Shown: in pieces, positions 1 to 6,579 of the stretch
Position numbering within the stretch: position 1 is the first letter of the stretch
Layout of the letters: every line of letters starts with the position of its first letter
DNA from: an uncultured archaeon
GTDB lineage: Archaea; Micrarchaeota; Micrarchaeia; Micrarchaeales; CABMGC01
Length of the DNA: 13,352 bases
Assembly: GCA_902385515.1 (NCBI GenBank)
Contig: CABMGC010000055.1
Coordinates: 1 to 13,352, forward strand
Direction: 5' to 3'
Made by a program: the position numbers and the translations under genes
The notes under the pieces: generated by a model
What the model saw: the letters and a program-made list of their open reading frames with translations, nothing else
What the model was told of the DNA's origin: nothing
Databases searched by the model: none

Positions 1-27
1 AGTATTGAACTATTATATGCTGCCAAC

Positions 28-42
28 AAACTTTATAACCAT
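28..42 (-). promoter_or_regulatory. Possible TATA box of a leftward gene starting at or beyond the left edge
   Basis: On the minus strand this reads GGTTATAAAGTTTG, a fair archaeal TATA box. The other boxes in this window lie about 24-35 nt before their start codons. By that rule transcription would start near position 7, and the gene would begin at or outside the window. No minus-strand ATG is visible in the first bases, so the gene itself cannot be confirmed. Confidence 0.35.
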
Positions 43-75
43 TGCTAACGCCGCGCGAACGCGACATAAAGCCGG

Positions 76-792
76 CTAGCGCACGGGCTCATACTCCTCG
101 TTCGGCCGCTTGAGCAAATAGTACCTGAGCACGTTCGTGGTGTGGTATATGAAGAAGCCGAACATGCCCCACTTCGCTATCCTCCTCACGCTCGTGTAGA
201 CGACCGCGTCGTCAAGGTACGCTATCCTTCCCGCCTTTCTGAGCCGCAGCGACAGGTCCCAGTCCTCATAGGTGATGTACTTCTCGTTGAAGCCCCCTAT
301 CCTGTCGAAAACCTTCTTGCGCACCGCGAAGTTCGACCCGACCACGGACGGCTTGCCTACGAGGATTGACGACTTGACGAACAGAACGGAGACGAACCTG
401 TATCCCAGGTCCACGCGCCTGCTTGTCTTCTCCAGCGGAAGTATGGGCCCGGTGGCGGCGACGATCTTCCTGTTCGCGAACGCGCCGTAGTACGTTGCCA
501 GGAGCGACTCCGAGGGGCAGGTGTCCGCATCGAGAAACACGACTATGTCGCCGCGGGCGGCCTTTGAACCGCTGTTCCGGGCAAGGCCTATACCCTTCCT
601 CTTCTCAAGTATCACCCTCGCCCCGGCGGACCTGGCGATCTCGCGCGTCCTGTCTGAGCTGTTCCCGTCAACGACTATCGTCTCAAAATCGGTGAACGTC
701 TGCTTCCTCAGGCCGCCGAGGACGTATGCGATGTACTTCTGCTCGTTGAACGCAGGTATGACCACGCTCAATGCGACTTTACCCTTGGCCAT
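76..792 (-). CDS. Family 2 glycosyltransferase (GT-A fold)
   Basis: 238 residues. It is predicted to transfer a sugar from a nucleotide-sugar donor, probably at the cytoplasmic membrane face. The GT2 signature is complete: an N-terminal strand with SVVIPAFNE (residues 9-17), VVDGNSSD at 40-47, a metal-binding DAD (FLDAD, 86-90), VGSNFAVRK at 151-159, GGFNE at 166-170 and the catalytic-type acidic motif YEDWDLSLR (175-183). The C-terminal 35 residues (WGMFGFFIYHTT and after) are hydrophobic and aromatic and may bind the membrane, but there is no clear multi-helix domain as in dolichyl-phosphate mannosyltransferases with GtrA tails. The ATG at 792 lies about 35 nt downstream of a minus-strand TATA box. 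Neighbouring surface proteins are rich in N-glycosylation sequons, so a role in surface glycan synthesis is plausible. Donor and acceptor cannot be read from sequence. Confidence 0.9.
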   Translation of the reverse strand: MAKGKVALSVVIPAFNEQKYIAYVLGGLRKQTFTDFETIVVDGNSSDRTREIARSAGARVILEKRKGIGLARNSGSKAARGDIVVFLDADTCPSESLLATYYGAFANRKIVAATGPILPLEKTSRRVDLGYRFVSVLFVKSSILVGKPSVVGSNFAVRKKVFDRIGGFNEKYITYEDWDLSLRLRKAGRIAYLDDAVVYTSVRRIAKWGMFGFFIYHTTNVLRYYLLKRPNEEYEPVR

Positions 793-820
793 GCTTATCT
801 ATGAAGACCATAGAACTGGC

Positions 821-834
821 AAAGTATAAAAAAC
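821..834 (-). promoter_or_regulatory. TATA box of the glycosyltransferase gene
   Basis: The minus strand reads TTTTTTATACTTT, centred about 35 nt before the ATG at 792. With the usual archaeal spacing of about 27 nt, transcription would start near 800, giving a leader of only about 8 nt. Confidence 0.6.
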
Positions 835-867
835 GCTCGAGGGCAGGCGACGGAATGCACGTAAACC

Positions 868-876
868 TATTTAAAA
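868..876 (+). promoter_or_regulatory. TATA box of the ndk operon
   Basis: TATTTAAAA stands out in GC-richer surroundings. Its centre (872) is 29 nt before the ATG at 901 and 86 nt before the family-consensus ATG at 958. Predicted transcription start is near 900. That makes either a leaderless mRNA from 901 or a leader of about 57 nt before 958. Confidence 0.65.
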
Positions 877-945
877 CATAAACGCCCAGTAGGAATTGGA
901 ATGCGTGGCGCGATAGCGGCGGCGTTCCGCACTGACTTCATATTG

Positions 946-955
946 AAAGGCGTGA
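946..955 (+). promoter_or_regulatory. Shine-Dalgarno site supporting the ndk start at 958
   Basis: AAAGGCGTGA matches the archaeal anti-SD complement AAGGAGGTGA at 8 of 10 positions and ends 2 nt before the ATG at 958. It favours the start that matches the kinase family N-terminus. Confidence 0.5.
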
Positions 956-957
956 AC

Positions 958-1521
958 ATGGAAAGAACATTTGTTTTGATAAAACCTGACGGAGTACAGA
1001 GGGCGCTTATCGGAAAGATAATCTGCAAGTTCGAGGACGCAGGCCTGAAACTGGTGGCCATAAAGATGATAAAGGCCAGCAAGGAAACGGCGGGCAGCCA
1101 CTACGCTGACGACAAGGCGTGGCTCGAGAGCGTGGGCAAGAAGTCCATCGCATCCTACGAGGCTAAGGGCGTAAAGACGAACGAGACTGCGCTTGAGATC
1201 GGAAACCGCGTAAGGAACTACCTGATGGACTACATAACGGGGGGGCCCGCGGTCGCGATGGTGATTGAAGGCAACGACGCGGTGTCGATAGTCCCGAAGC
1301 TCGTCGGAAGCACCGCGCCGGCCAGGGCTGACCCGTCCACGATAAGGGGCGCGTATGCCAGCGACTCGTACGACATGGCTGACGCGAAGAAAAGGCCAGT
1401 GCGCAACCTCATCCACGCCTCGGACAGCTTGGACTCGGCAAATAGGGAGATAGCGATCTGGTTCAAGCCGGCCGAGATAGCGGAGTACAGGAGGGCGGAC
1501 GAGGCCGTAATGTTTGATTGA
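958..1521 (+). CDS. ndk: Nucleoside diphosphate kinase, long form
   Basis: 187 residues from the ATG at 958. It transfers the gamma-phosphate from ATP to NDPs through a phosphohistidine and so balances NTP pools. The start is chosen because MERTFVLIKPDG is the usual family N-terminus; the frame stays open to an ATG at 901, discussed as a finding. Visible motifs are KPDG (9-12), HY (48-49), GGPAVAMV (95-102), a STIRG motif (127-131) and the active-site NLIHASDS (150-157) with catalytic His153. Usual NDKs have about 150 residues. The excess is an insertion at about 52-90, between HYA and the GGP strand, plus a shorter one before the active site (about 133-147). Both look like insertions I recall from some archaeal and candidate-phylum NDKs, not damage. 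The stop lies 17 nt before the next gene, so the two are probably co-transcribed. Confidence 0.95.
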   Translation: MERTFVLIKPDGVQRALIGKIICKFEDAGLKLVAIKMIKASKETAGSHYADDKAWLESVGKKSIASYEAKGVKTNETALEIGNRVRNYLMDYITGGPAVAMVIEGNDAVSIVPKLVGSTAPARADPSTIRGAYASDSYDMADAKKRPVRNLIHASDSLDSANREIAIWFKPAEIAEYRRADEAVMFD

Positions 1522-1530
1522 GGGAAGGTG
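1522..1530 (+). promoter_or_regulatory. Shine-Dalgarno site deciding the start at 1539
   Basis: GGGAAGGTG lies 8 nt before the ATG at 1539. It favours that ATG over the in-frame TTG at 1518, which overlaps the ndk stop codon. Confidence 0.65.
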
Positions 1531-1538
1531 CATTAATC

Positions 1539-2276
1539 ATGGAAGATAGGAAGCACATAAGCATATTCCAGTCCTGCATGGATTGCAGGATGAACAAACG
1601 CATATTGGACATGATCGACAAAGGGGAGTTGAAGCAGGACGATGTCATCGTGAGGGGTGCAGGCCTCATTTCGCAACTCAGGCATAACACTTACCGGTTC
1701 CTCATGGACAAGTACGTGATAGACAAGGTCATAAACAGGCCCCATACTGACTGCGGCGCCATGAAGACTATAATGGACAACAAGAAGAACGGTATCTGGC
1801 CTGGCGACGAGAACCTCGCCGAGCTGAGCAGGCCGTTCAACAGCATGTCATTCAGAGACAGCGACGAGTTGGAGAGGTTCAACGACCTTTACCAGAAGGC
1901 GCTGACGCAGAACTGCTTCGGGCTGGGCACGGCAGTGGAGTCTGAAATGGTCGAGTTCCACGAGCAACCGTCCAAGCATAAGCACGTGCTTATCGTGTCC
2001 AATCCTATCAGCGTGCACGATTACTACGGCCTGTTCGACGCAGTGGGCGAGAGCATCGGCGACTGCTACTGCGTGCACAAGGTAAAGGAAGACAGCGCTT
2101 CGATAGATCTTTCCATCAAGAGGCTGAACATCTGCAACATTGTATTTGTCGCTCTTCCTGACGAGAAGATCGGCGTCGCTGCGAAAAGAATGGAGAGAGC
2201 TAAGGGCAAGATCTCCGCAGAGTATGACGACCAGATCAAAGTGAACCTCCACTCAATGAAAATAAAGAGCGCTTGA
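1539..2276 (+). CDS. Beta-carbonic-anhydrase-like zinc protein
   Basis: 245 residues from the ATG at 1539. The N-terminal third carries the ordered beta-class carbonic anhydrase signature. SCMDCR (12-17) supplies the C-x-D-x-R zinc ligand and Asp-Arg dyad, VIVRGAGLI (36-44) matches the R-N/G-AG strand, and HTDCG (69-73) supplies the His and second Cys ligands. The predicted site is Cys13, His69, Cys72 with the Asp15-Arg17 dyad. Reversible CO2 hydration is therefore the first hypothesis. The C-terminal half is not one I recognise as beta-CA. It has a long acidic/polar segment (about 80-150) and then a second alpha/beta part with HVLIVSNPIS and NIVFVALPDE strands, and it is longer than short beta-CAs (about 170-190 residues). 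An extra Cys16 sits within the first motif. The protein could have a different zinc-dependent or COS/CS2-hydrolase-like activity. It follows ndk with a strong SD. Confidence 0.75.
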   Translation: MEDRKHISIFQSCMDCRMNKRILDMIDKGELKQDDVIVRGAGLISQLRHNTYRFLMDKYVIDKVINRPHTDCGAMKTIMDNKKNGIWPGDENLAELSRPFNSMSFRDSDELERFNDLYQKALTQNCFGLGTAVESEMVEFHEQPSKHKHVLIVSNPISVHDYYGLFDAVGESIGDCYCVHKVKEDSASIDLSIKRLNICNIVFVALPDEKIGVAAKRMERAKGKISAEYDDQIKVNLHSMKIKSA

Positions 2277-2284
2277 TCGACCAG

Positions 2285-2590
2285 CTACACGCCCATCTGG
2301 GCCCTGAGCTCTTCGGTCATCATGGCAGGGCTCCAGGAAGGCTCCCAGACGAGATCTATTTTTGCGGCGGCCACCCCTGGTATTCGCGCTATCCTGAGCT
2401 GCACGTCAGCCAGCATCATGCTCGCGACGGGACACATCGGACTGGTCATTGTCATGGTCACAAGGACATTTCTTCTGGAGTCTACACGGACGCCGTAGAC
2501 GAGCCCCATGTCCACGATACTTATCCCTGCCTCTGGGTCGACCGCACCCTTAAGCGCAACGACCACTTCCTTGACAGTTACCACTGCCAT
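2285..2590 (-). CDS. SufT/MIP18-type iron-sulfur assembly protein (DUF59)
   Basis: 101 residues, the normal size of a single-domain MIP18/DUF59 protein. These act as auxiliary factors in Fe-S cluster maturation (SufT in bacteria, MIP18/CIA2 in eukaryotes) or in PaaD-like target loading. The family pattern is complete: DPE (18-20), IVDMGLVYGV (25-34), the TSPMCP motif with conserved Cys53 (49-54) and the C-terminal VWEPSWSP (81-88). No membrane segment is present. The ATG at 2590 is exactly 27 nt from the centre of a strong TATA box, pointing to a leaderless mRNA. The gene is convergent with the carbonic-anhydrase-like gene, with 8 nt between the two stops. The exact client protein is not evident here; no other suf gene is in the window. 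Confidence 0.9.
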   Translation of the reverse strand: MAVVTVKEVVVALKGAVDPEAGISIVDMGLVYGVRVDSRRNVLVTMTMTSPMCPVASMMLADVQLRIARIPGVAAAKIDLVWEPSWSPAMMTEELRAQMGV

Positions 2591-2612
2591 ACGATTCTGC
2601 TTTACACCAAGA

Positions 2613-2621
2613 TTATATAAA
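2613..2621 (-). promoter_or_regulatory. TATA box of the SufT-like gene
   Basis: The minus strand reads TTTATATAA, close to the archaeal consensus, centred 27 nt before the ATG at 2590. This predicts a leaderless transcript. Confidence 0.75.
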
Positions 2622-2627
2622 ATTTGC

Positions 2628-2641
2628 GCCGCTTCGGCGGC
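2628..2641 (+). other. GC hairpin with UUCG tetraloop between two divergent promoters
   Basis: GCCGC-TTCG-GCGGC is a perfect 5-bp stem with a C(UUCG)G loop when read on the plus strand. It sits just upstream of the SufT-like promoter and about 85 nt before the DAC promoter. No T-tract follows, so a terminator is unlikely. The function is unknown. Confidence 0.4.
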
Positions 2642-2724
2642 TTATGCGCAAACCGCTGCCCGTGGCGCCCGCAGCCAATTCGGGAGAAAAATGAGTAGTG
2701 GAATTAACAAACCTTCGCGAGCCG

Positions 2725-2733
2725 TATATAAAA
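2725..2733 (+). promoter_or_regulatory. TATA box of the diadenylate cyclase gene
   Basis: TATATAAAA is centred 35 nt before the ATG at 2764, predicting a leader of about 8 nt. It lies downstream of the GTG at 2698, so that longer open frame would start upstream of its own promoter. This decides the start at 2764. Confidence 0.7.
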
Positions 2734-2763
2734 CATGCTGGGTCATTAGTATCGGCGACGAGA

Positions 2764-3372
2764 ATGCAGACTGACAAGATCATAGGAGCGTGCTTCGACC
2801 TTGCACACAAGCAGGACGAGGGATGCCTATTTGTCATAGAGTCTGAGAAGGCTGATTCTAAGTACTACAAGGACTACAACACAGACATCTACAAGAAGAA
2901 TGGCAGGAGGCTGTCGGTATTCAAGGCGAAGGACAAGCAGCTGATAAGGAAGCTCGCAAGCATAGACGGGGCGGTCATAATCAGCCAGAGGGGCGAGATG
3001 CTGCACTACGGCGCGACGCTCATTAACGCGGACAAGGTAGTCGGCCACGGGAAGAGGCACGCGTTCTCCATGGGCACGAGCAGGAAGGTCAAGGGCACGA
3101 TATGCATACTCGCCAGCGAGGAGGACAGGCACATAAGGGCGTTTAGGAACGGCTCGTGCACGGTGGACATAGACGAGGACACGAAGCTCGGCATCTCGAC
3201 AAGGCAGAAGATCGCGGAGCTTATCGGGGCCCCGATAACGAAGACTCTTGTCGCATCGGGAATAGCCACCTCGATACTCACGCTTAACCCGCTGCCCGCG
3301 ATACTCACGATCGGCGGGAGCTTCGTGATAGTGTCGGAAGGCTTCAACAAGCTGAAGAGCCTGGTCGGCTAA
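2764..3372 (+). CDS. Diadenylate cyclase (c-di-AMP synthase, DAC domain)
   Basis: 202 residues from the ATG at 2764. DAC-domain enzymes condense two ATP into cyclic di-AMP, a signal linked to osmotic and potassium control; archaeal members are called DacZ. The DAC core is clear: DGAVII (68-73), followed by a glycine-containing turn and GATL (83-86), GKRHA (96-100) corresponding to the GTRH nucleotide-binding motif, and ILASEEDRHIRAF (115-127) matching the conserved SEE strand. The first 65 residues form a smaller alpha/beta region with a charged middle. After the core, residues 158-192 are hydrophobic (VASGIATSILTL and AILTIGGSFVIV around a Pro-containing turn) and could form a membrane hairpin or an oligomer helix. 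The canonical Thr after GxRH is not retained as such; GKRHAFS is present instead. The gene appears single and faces away from the SufT-like gene. Confidence 0.82.
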   Translation: MQTDKIIGACFDLAHKQDEGCLFVIESEKADSKYYKDYNTDIYKKNGRRLSVFKAKDKQLIRKLASIDGAVIISQRGEMLHYGATLINADKVVGHGKRHAFSMGTSRKVKGTICILASEEDRHIRAFRNGSCTVDIDEDTKLGISTRQKIAELIGAPITKTLVASGIATSILTLNPLPAILTIGGSFVIVSEGFNKLKSLVG

Positions 3373-3425
3373 AACGGGAGCTACGCAGCCAGCACCCCGC
3401 CTTCACTTCTGCTTGCCTATTTCAT

Positions 3426-6400
3426 TCATTTAGGCATGCACTGGGGGGAGGCGGTCATCCACACGCAATTGGCGTTGCTGGAGCACCTGTTTCCGCCATG
3501 GTCGAGACTCGCAACCGACACGCTCGCGGAGGTGCCCGCGCACACCATCCCGTTTCCGCTCATGTTCAGCAGCGAGTTCAAGTGCATCTGGTTCGCGGTC
3601 GAGTTACGCAGGAGTATGCCGACGACGCCGTTGACCGCGGTGTTGTTCTCGAACCTGGTCGACGAGCTGAATAGCGCCGTAATGCCGGTATTCACGTTGT
3701 AGAAGTTGTTGTTCTGGAGGAACGTGTTGTTGGAATGGTCTATCATCACTCCAGACGTGCTGTTGAAGATGCGGTTCATTGTCAGGCTGGCCAGGTTCGC
3801 GTGGTTTAGGAATATGCCCGTGCTCGCGTTAAGTATTGTGTTGTTGAATGCCGCCAGCTGAGCGGCGGAAGCTGATATCGGAGTCGGGAAGTTGATTATG
3901 CGACAGTTCTGCACTCTCACGTTGGTCGCGTTGACGACGTTGACGAACGTGCCGCCGGCGGTGGCCAGGACCGCATGCCCGTTGCAGTCGATTATCGTGT
4001 TGTTGCCTGAGGAGCTTCCAGACTTGTAGACGCTGAAGCACGTGCCGCCGTAGGGGTATATGAAGTCGGCCCCGAGCACTATGTCTGATGATGACGACAG
4101 GGCCGAGCAAGGAGGATTCAGCGACACCTTGGGCTGCAGCACGAGCCAGCCGCAGTAGTTGCTCATAAGGCCCAAGTTTATTCCGATGGGATTTGCATAC
4201 AGGCCCCCTGACGAGGGCGAGCAGTAATAGTCCTTTCCGGAATTGGAGAGCGCACTGTTGTTGAAAATGCTGTTCTGCTTCGAATCAAGGAACGCCATGC
4301 CGTAGAGCGGGTTGTTGTTGGCGTTGTTCAGCGTCACCTGGTTGCGGGTCGCGTTATTGAAGATGAATCCGGACGCTCCCGCGTATCCGAGGTTCGCGCT
4401 GTCCTGGGTTATCGTGGTGCCCTGCACGTTGGAGAAGTTGAAACCAGACAGTGCGTAAGTGACCGCGCTCACTCCCAGCACGGTCCCGCGCGAGACAGAA
4501 TTGAACTGCACGCCGCGCGACACGTTGTTGATCAAAAGGGCCGAGAGATGCACCTGCTCTGATTTGTTGGCGCTAACGGCGGTGCCGAAACGCTCTATGG
4601 TGCAGTTGGCTATCGAGACGTTGGACACCCCGTTCATTCCGAAGGCAGTGCCAGTTCCGCTTCCCACGATGAGGTGCCCCTTGCACGTAAGGTTCACGTT
4701 GCTGGAGGTTATGTCAAAGCACGATCCGGGGCTTACGATGTTCTGGACTATGGAGTAATTACCCGGGACGTTTATCGTCCTGCAGCTGTCAAGGGGATAT
4801 GAGGCTAGCGCAGGCTGTATGTGCAGCTTGCATGAAGGAGCCCACGCGCAGTCGGTCACGCCGCACGCGACGTTCTGGACCAGGTTGTCCGTTGCGTTGT
4901 AGGTCTCGACAGAGCAGTAAAGGTCAGCCCGGCTGTTGTTTAGCATCGACCCGCTCCTGAACACGTCGCTGCCTCCGCTGGACAAGTAGATGCCGTAGAC
5001 GTTCTTTGTCGTGTTGACGCGCGTAAAAGTCACTCCGTTGGCGTGGTCAAGGTACGCCCCGTAGAGGTTGTTCACCGCGCTAAAGCCGTCCATTCTCCCG
5101 CTCGTGACGTTCTTGAGCATCGCACCGAGGTTGGAGAAGTCGATCGTTATGTTTCGCGTCGTTATCCCGAACGAGTCAAGGATATACAGCCCGGTGCCAG
5201 AGTGCATAAGTGAGCAATCGGAAAGCGTAACGTTGTAGGTGTTGTTCAGGTATACCGCGGTTCCTGCGCTGACTTCCCTGCCATTGCACGCGAAATTGAC
5301 GTTCGGTGCGCCGATCTCTATGCACGACTGCCCGCGCTCGGCCATTCTCGAAGTGTTAAGGTAACTCCCTAGGCGAATGTTCGAGCTTAGTGAGTAAGCT
5401 CCAGGCTCAGTTATCCTGCCGCAGGAGTTCACGATGCCCGGCTGCAGGATCACCTTCCTTATCTCGAAAGGCGTGTTGTTGGTGCACGTCGCAAACTCGC
5501 AGTAGTTGCTCACGCGGCACGTGGAATTCGTGAAAGTGTTGGAATATACCAGCGCGGCAGTGTAGTTGCACACCAGGTCGACGGGATTGTTCAGGAACTT
5601 GTTGCCCTGGAACACGCTCCCGGTGGAGTTCACCACTATGCCGTAGTGCGCGTTGTCCCCTATCGTGTTGTTGATGACAGCGGTCTTGCCGCTCTGGAGG
5701 TTTATCCCTCCCTCGGGGCTGTCGGAGGCTAGGACGTAGTTGTTGGCGACCGTGCTGTTGCCCGAATCGACCATATATATCCCGGACATCGTGGGCTTGG
5801 AGAAGTTGTTGCCAAGTATCTGGGCGTGCCCCGAGCCGTTGAGGAATAGGTCATAGGAAAATCTCTGTACCTTGAACCCAGTCACCGTGACGTTGGTCGA
5901 CTGGCTCAGGAGTATGCCGTACGAGAAAGGCGGCACTCCCGAGTACGGCCCGCTGCCCGTCACGCTGTTTCCGTTCCCGACCAGCTTCACGTCGCTGGAG
6001 ATCACGTTTATGCACGGACCTTTCTGGACGCTCGTGTTGATGTTCTGGACAAGGAAATACGTGCCTGGCCGGTTTATGGTCGTGCAGCTGTCTATGTTGT
6101 GCACGTTGGCCTGGGGTATGCTCGTCGAAGTGGTGCTGGAGCCGTATATCGTCGTGGTCGTTGTCGAAGACCCGAAGCTTATGAACTTCAGGGCAACGAA
6201 CGTGACCGCAATGACGGCCACGATGCACACCGCCGCTATGATGACCATATAGAGATTCGGCGGAATGGCCAACGGACCCCTTCGAGAAGGCCTGCCCTGA
6301 GCGGGGCCGGCTGGAGGCGGGGTAGGAATGTATGTCGCGGTGGACGGCGAGGGCGCGGATGCAGGTGAAGAAGAAGAAGATGGCGATGGCGAAGGATTTG

Positions 6401-6434
6401 TATTTCCTGTGCCGGGCATGTCGTTGTCTGCCAT
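3426..6434 (-). CDS. Large membrane-anchored surface protein with four parallel beta-helix modules
   Basis: 1002 residues from the ATG at 6434; a TTG three codons upstream (6443) is also open. The layout is a Pro/Ser-rich N-terminal segment (about 8-45), a basic stretch and one membrane helix (about 62-87), a Thr/Ser linker (about 88-106), then an extracellular region of about 890 residues. That region has pectate-lyase/NosD-like right-handed beta-helix character, with many short G-I/Y-x-hydrophobic turns alternating with N-N-x-hydrophobic strands. Four modules of roughly 210-225 residues begin near Cys117, Cys338, Cys551 and Cys776. The first three start with a C-x2-I-x2-PG-x-Y pattern, and each module ends in a Cys-rich segment. 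I count over 30 N-x-S/T sequons. No catalytic motif is recognisable. Sugar binding, adhesion or a wall-like structural role are possible. The tRNA gene upstream is transcribed away from it. Confidence 0.85.
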   Translation of the reverse strand: MADNDMPGTGNTNPSPSPSSSSSPASAPSPSTATYIPTPPPAGPAQGRPSRRGPLAIPPNLYMVIIAAVCIVAVIAVTFVALKFISFGSSTTTTTIYGSSTTSTSIPQANVHNIDSCTTINRPGTYFLVQNINTSVQKGPCINVISSDVKLVGNGNSVTGSGPYSGVPPFSYGILLSQSTNVTVTGFKVQRFSYDLFLNGSGHAQILGNNFSKPTMSGIYMVDSGNSTVANNYVLASDSPEGGINLQSGKTAVINNTIGDNAHYGIVVNSTGSVFQGNKFLNNPVDLVCNYTAALVYSNTFTNSTCRVSNYCEFATCTNNTPFEIRKVILQPGIVNSCGRITEPGAYSLSSNIRLGSYLNTSRMAERGQSCIEIGAPNVNFACNGREVSAGTAVYLNNTYNVTLSDCSLMHSGTGLYILDSFGITTRNITIDFSNLGAMLKNVTSGRMDGFSAVNNLYGAYLDHANGVTFTRVNTTKNVYGIYLSSGGSDVFRSGSMLNNSRADLYCSVETYNATDNLVQNVACGVTDCAWAPSCKLHIQPALASYPLDSCRTINVPGNYSIVQNIVSPGSCFDITSSNVNLTCKGHLIVGSGTGTAFGMNGVSNVSIANCTIERFGTAVSANKSEQVHLSALLINNVSRGVQFNSVSRGTVLGVSAVTYALSGFNFSNVQGTTITQDSANLGYAGASGFIFNNATRNQVTLNNANNNPLYGMAFLDSKQNSIFNNSALSNSGKDYYCSPSSGGLYANPIGINLGLMSNYCGWLVLQPKVSLNPPCSALSSSSDIVLGADFIYPYGGTCFSVYKSGSSSGNNTIIDCNGHAVLATAGGTFVNVVNATNVRVQNCRIINFPTPISASAAQLAAFNNTILNASTGIFLNHANLASLTMNRIFNSTSGVMIDHSNNTFLQNNNFYNVNTGITALFSSSTRFENNTAVNGVVGILLRNSTANQMHLNSLLNMSGNGMVCAGTSASVSVASLDHGGNRCSSNANCVWMTASPQCMPK

Positions 6435-6451
6435 AGAAACCAATTGGGATA

Positions 6452-6462
6452 TTTATTTATGC
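6452..6462 (-). promoter_or_regulatory. TATA box of the beta-helix protein gene
   Basis: The minus strand reads GCATAAATAAA, centred about 23-24 nt before the ATG at 6434. This supports a leaderless start there and not at the TTG at 6443. A second similar box lies about 20 nt further upstream. Confidence 0.55.
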
Positions 6463-6470
6463 TTACTATC

Positions 6471-6483
6471 ATATTTATTTATA
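6471..6483 (+). promoter_or_regulatory. Likely TATA box of tRNA-Thr
   Basis: ATATTTATTTATA is centred about 22 nt before the mature tRNA 5' end. Being A/T-only, its complement can also read as a TATA box for the divergent beta-helix gene, so the two genes share a short bidirectional promoter region. Confidence 0.55.
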
Positions 6484-6498
6484 GTTATCTACGCTGCC

Positions 6499-6570
6499 GC
6501 CCCGGTAGCTCAGTGGTAGAGCGATTGTCTCGTAAGCAATAGGTCGGGGGTTCAATTCCCCTTCGGGGCT
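6499..6570 (+). tRNA. tRNA-Thr (anticodon CGU)
   Basis: A 72-nt cloverleaf folds fully. The 7-bp acceptor stem (GCCCCGG with TCGGGGC) ends in one G-T pair. The D-arm is GCTC/GAGC with loop AGTGGTA, and the anticodon stem is ATTGT/GCAAT with loop CTCGTAA, so the anticodon is CGT and it reads ACG. The variable loop is AGGTC. The T-arm is GGGGG/CCCCT with loop TTCAATT. The discriminator is U73, usual for archaeal tRNA-Thr. CCA is not encoded and no intron is visible. The 3' end is 9 nt from the stop of the convergent gene. Confidence 0.96.
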
Positions 6571-6579
6571 CATAACTTA

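Noticed and set aside
871..1533. Open frame of 220 codons on the minus strand opposite ndk
   Set aside because: It is an antisense shadow of ndk: the product is rich in His, Arg, Tyr and Val with no domain pattern, while ndk is unmistakable.
2273..2620. Plus-strand open frame opposite the SufT-like gene
   Set aside because: The His-rich product has no family pattern, and the minus strand gives a complete MIP18-family protein with a TATA box at 27 nt.
2698..2763. Upstream extension of the diadenylate cyclase to a GTG
   Set aside because: This start lies upstream of the gene's TATA box at 2725-2733, so it would not be in the transcript.
3700..6000. Many GTTGTTG-like strings, considered as a DNA repeat array
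   Set aside because: On the coding strand these are Asn-Asn codons of beta-helix turns, irregularly spaced and explained by protein structure.
6100..6180. Repeated ACG/GTC runs in the linker of the beta-helix gene, considered as a repeat or CRISPR remnant
   Set aside because: They encode Thr/Ser codons of a low-complexity linker; there is no regular repeat-spacer spacing.
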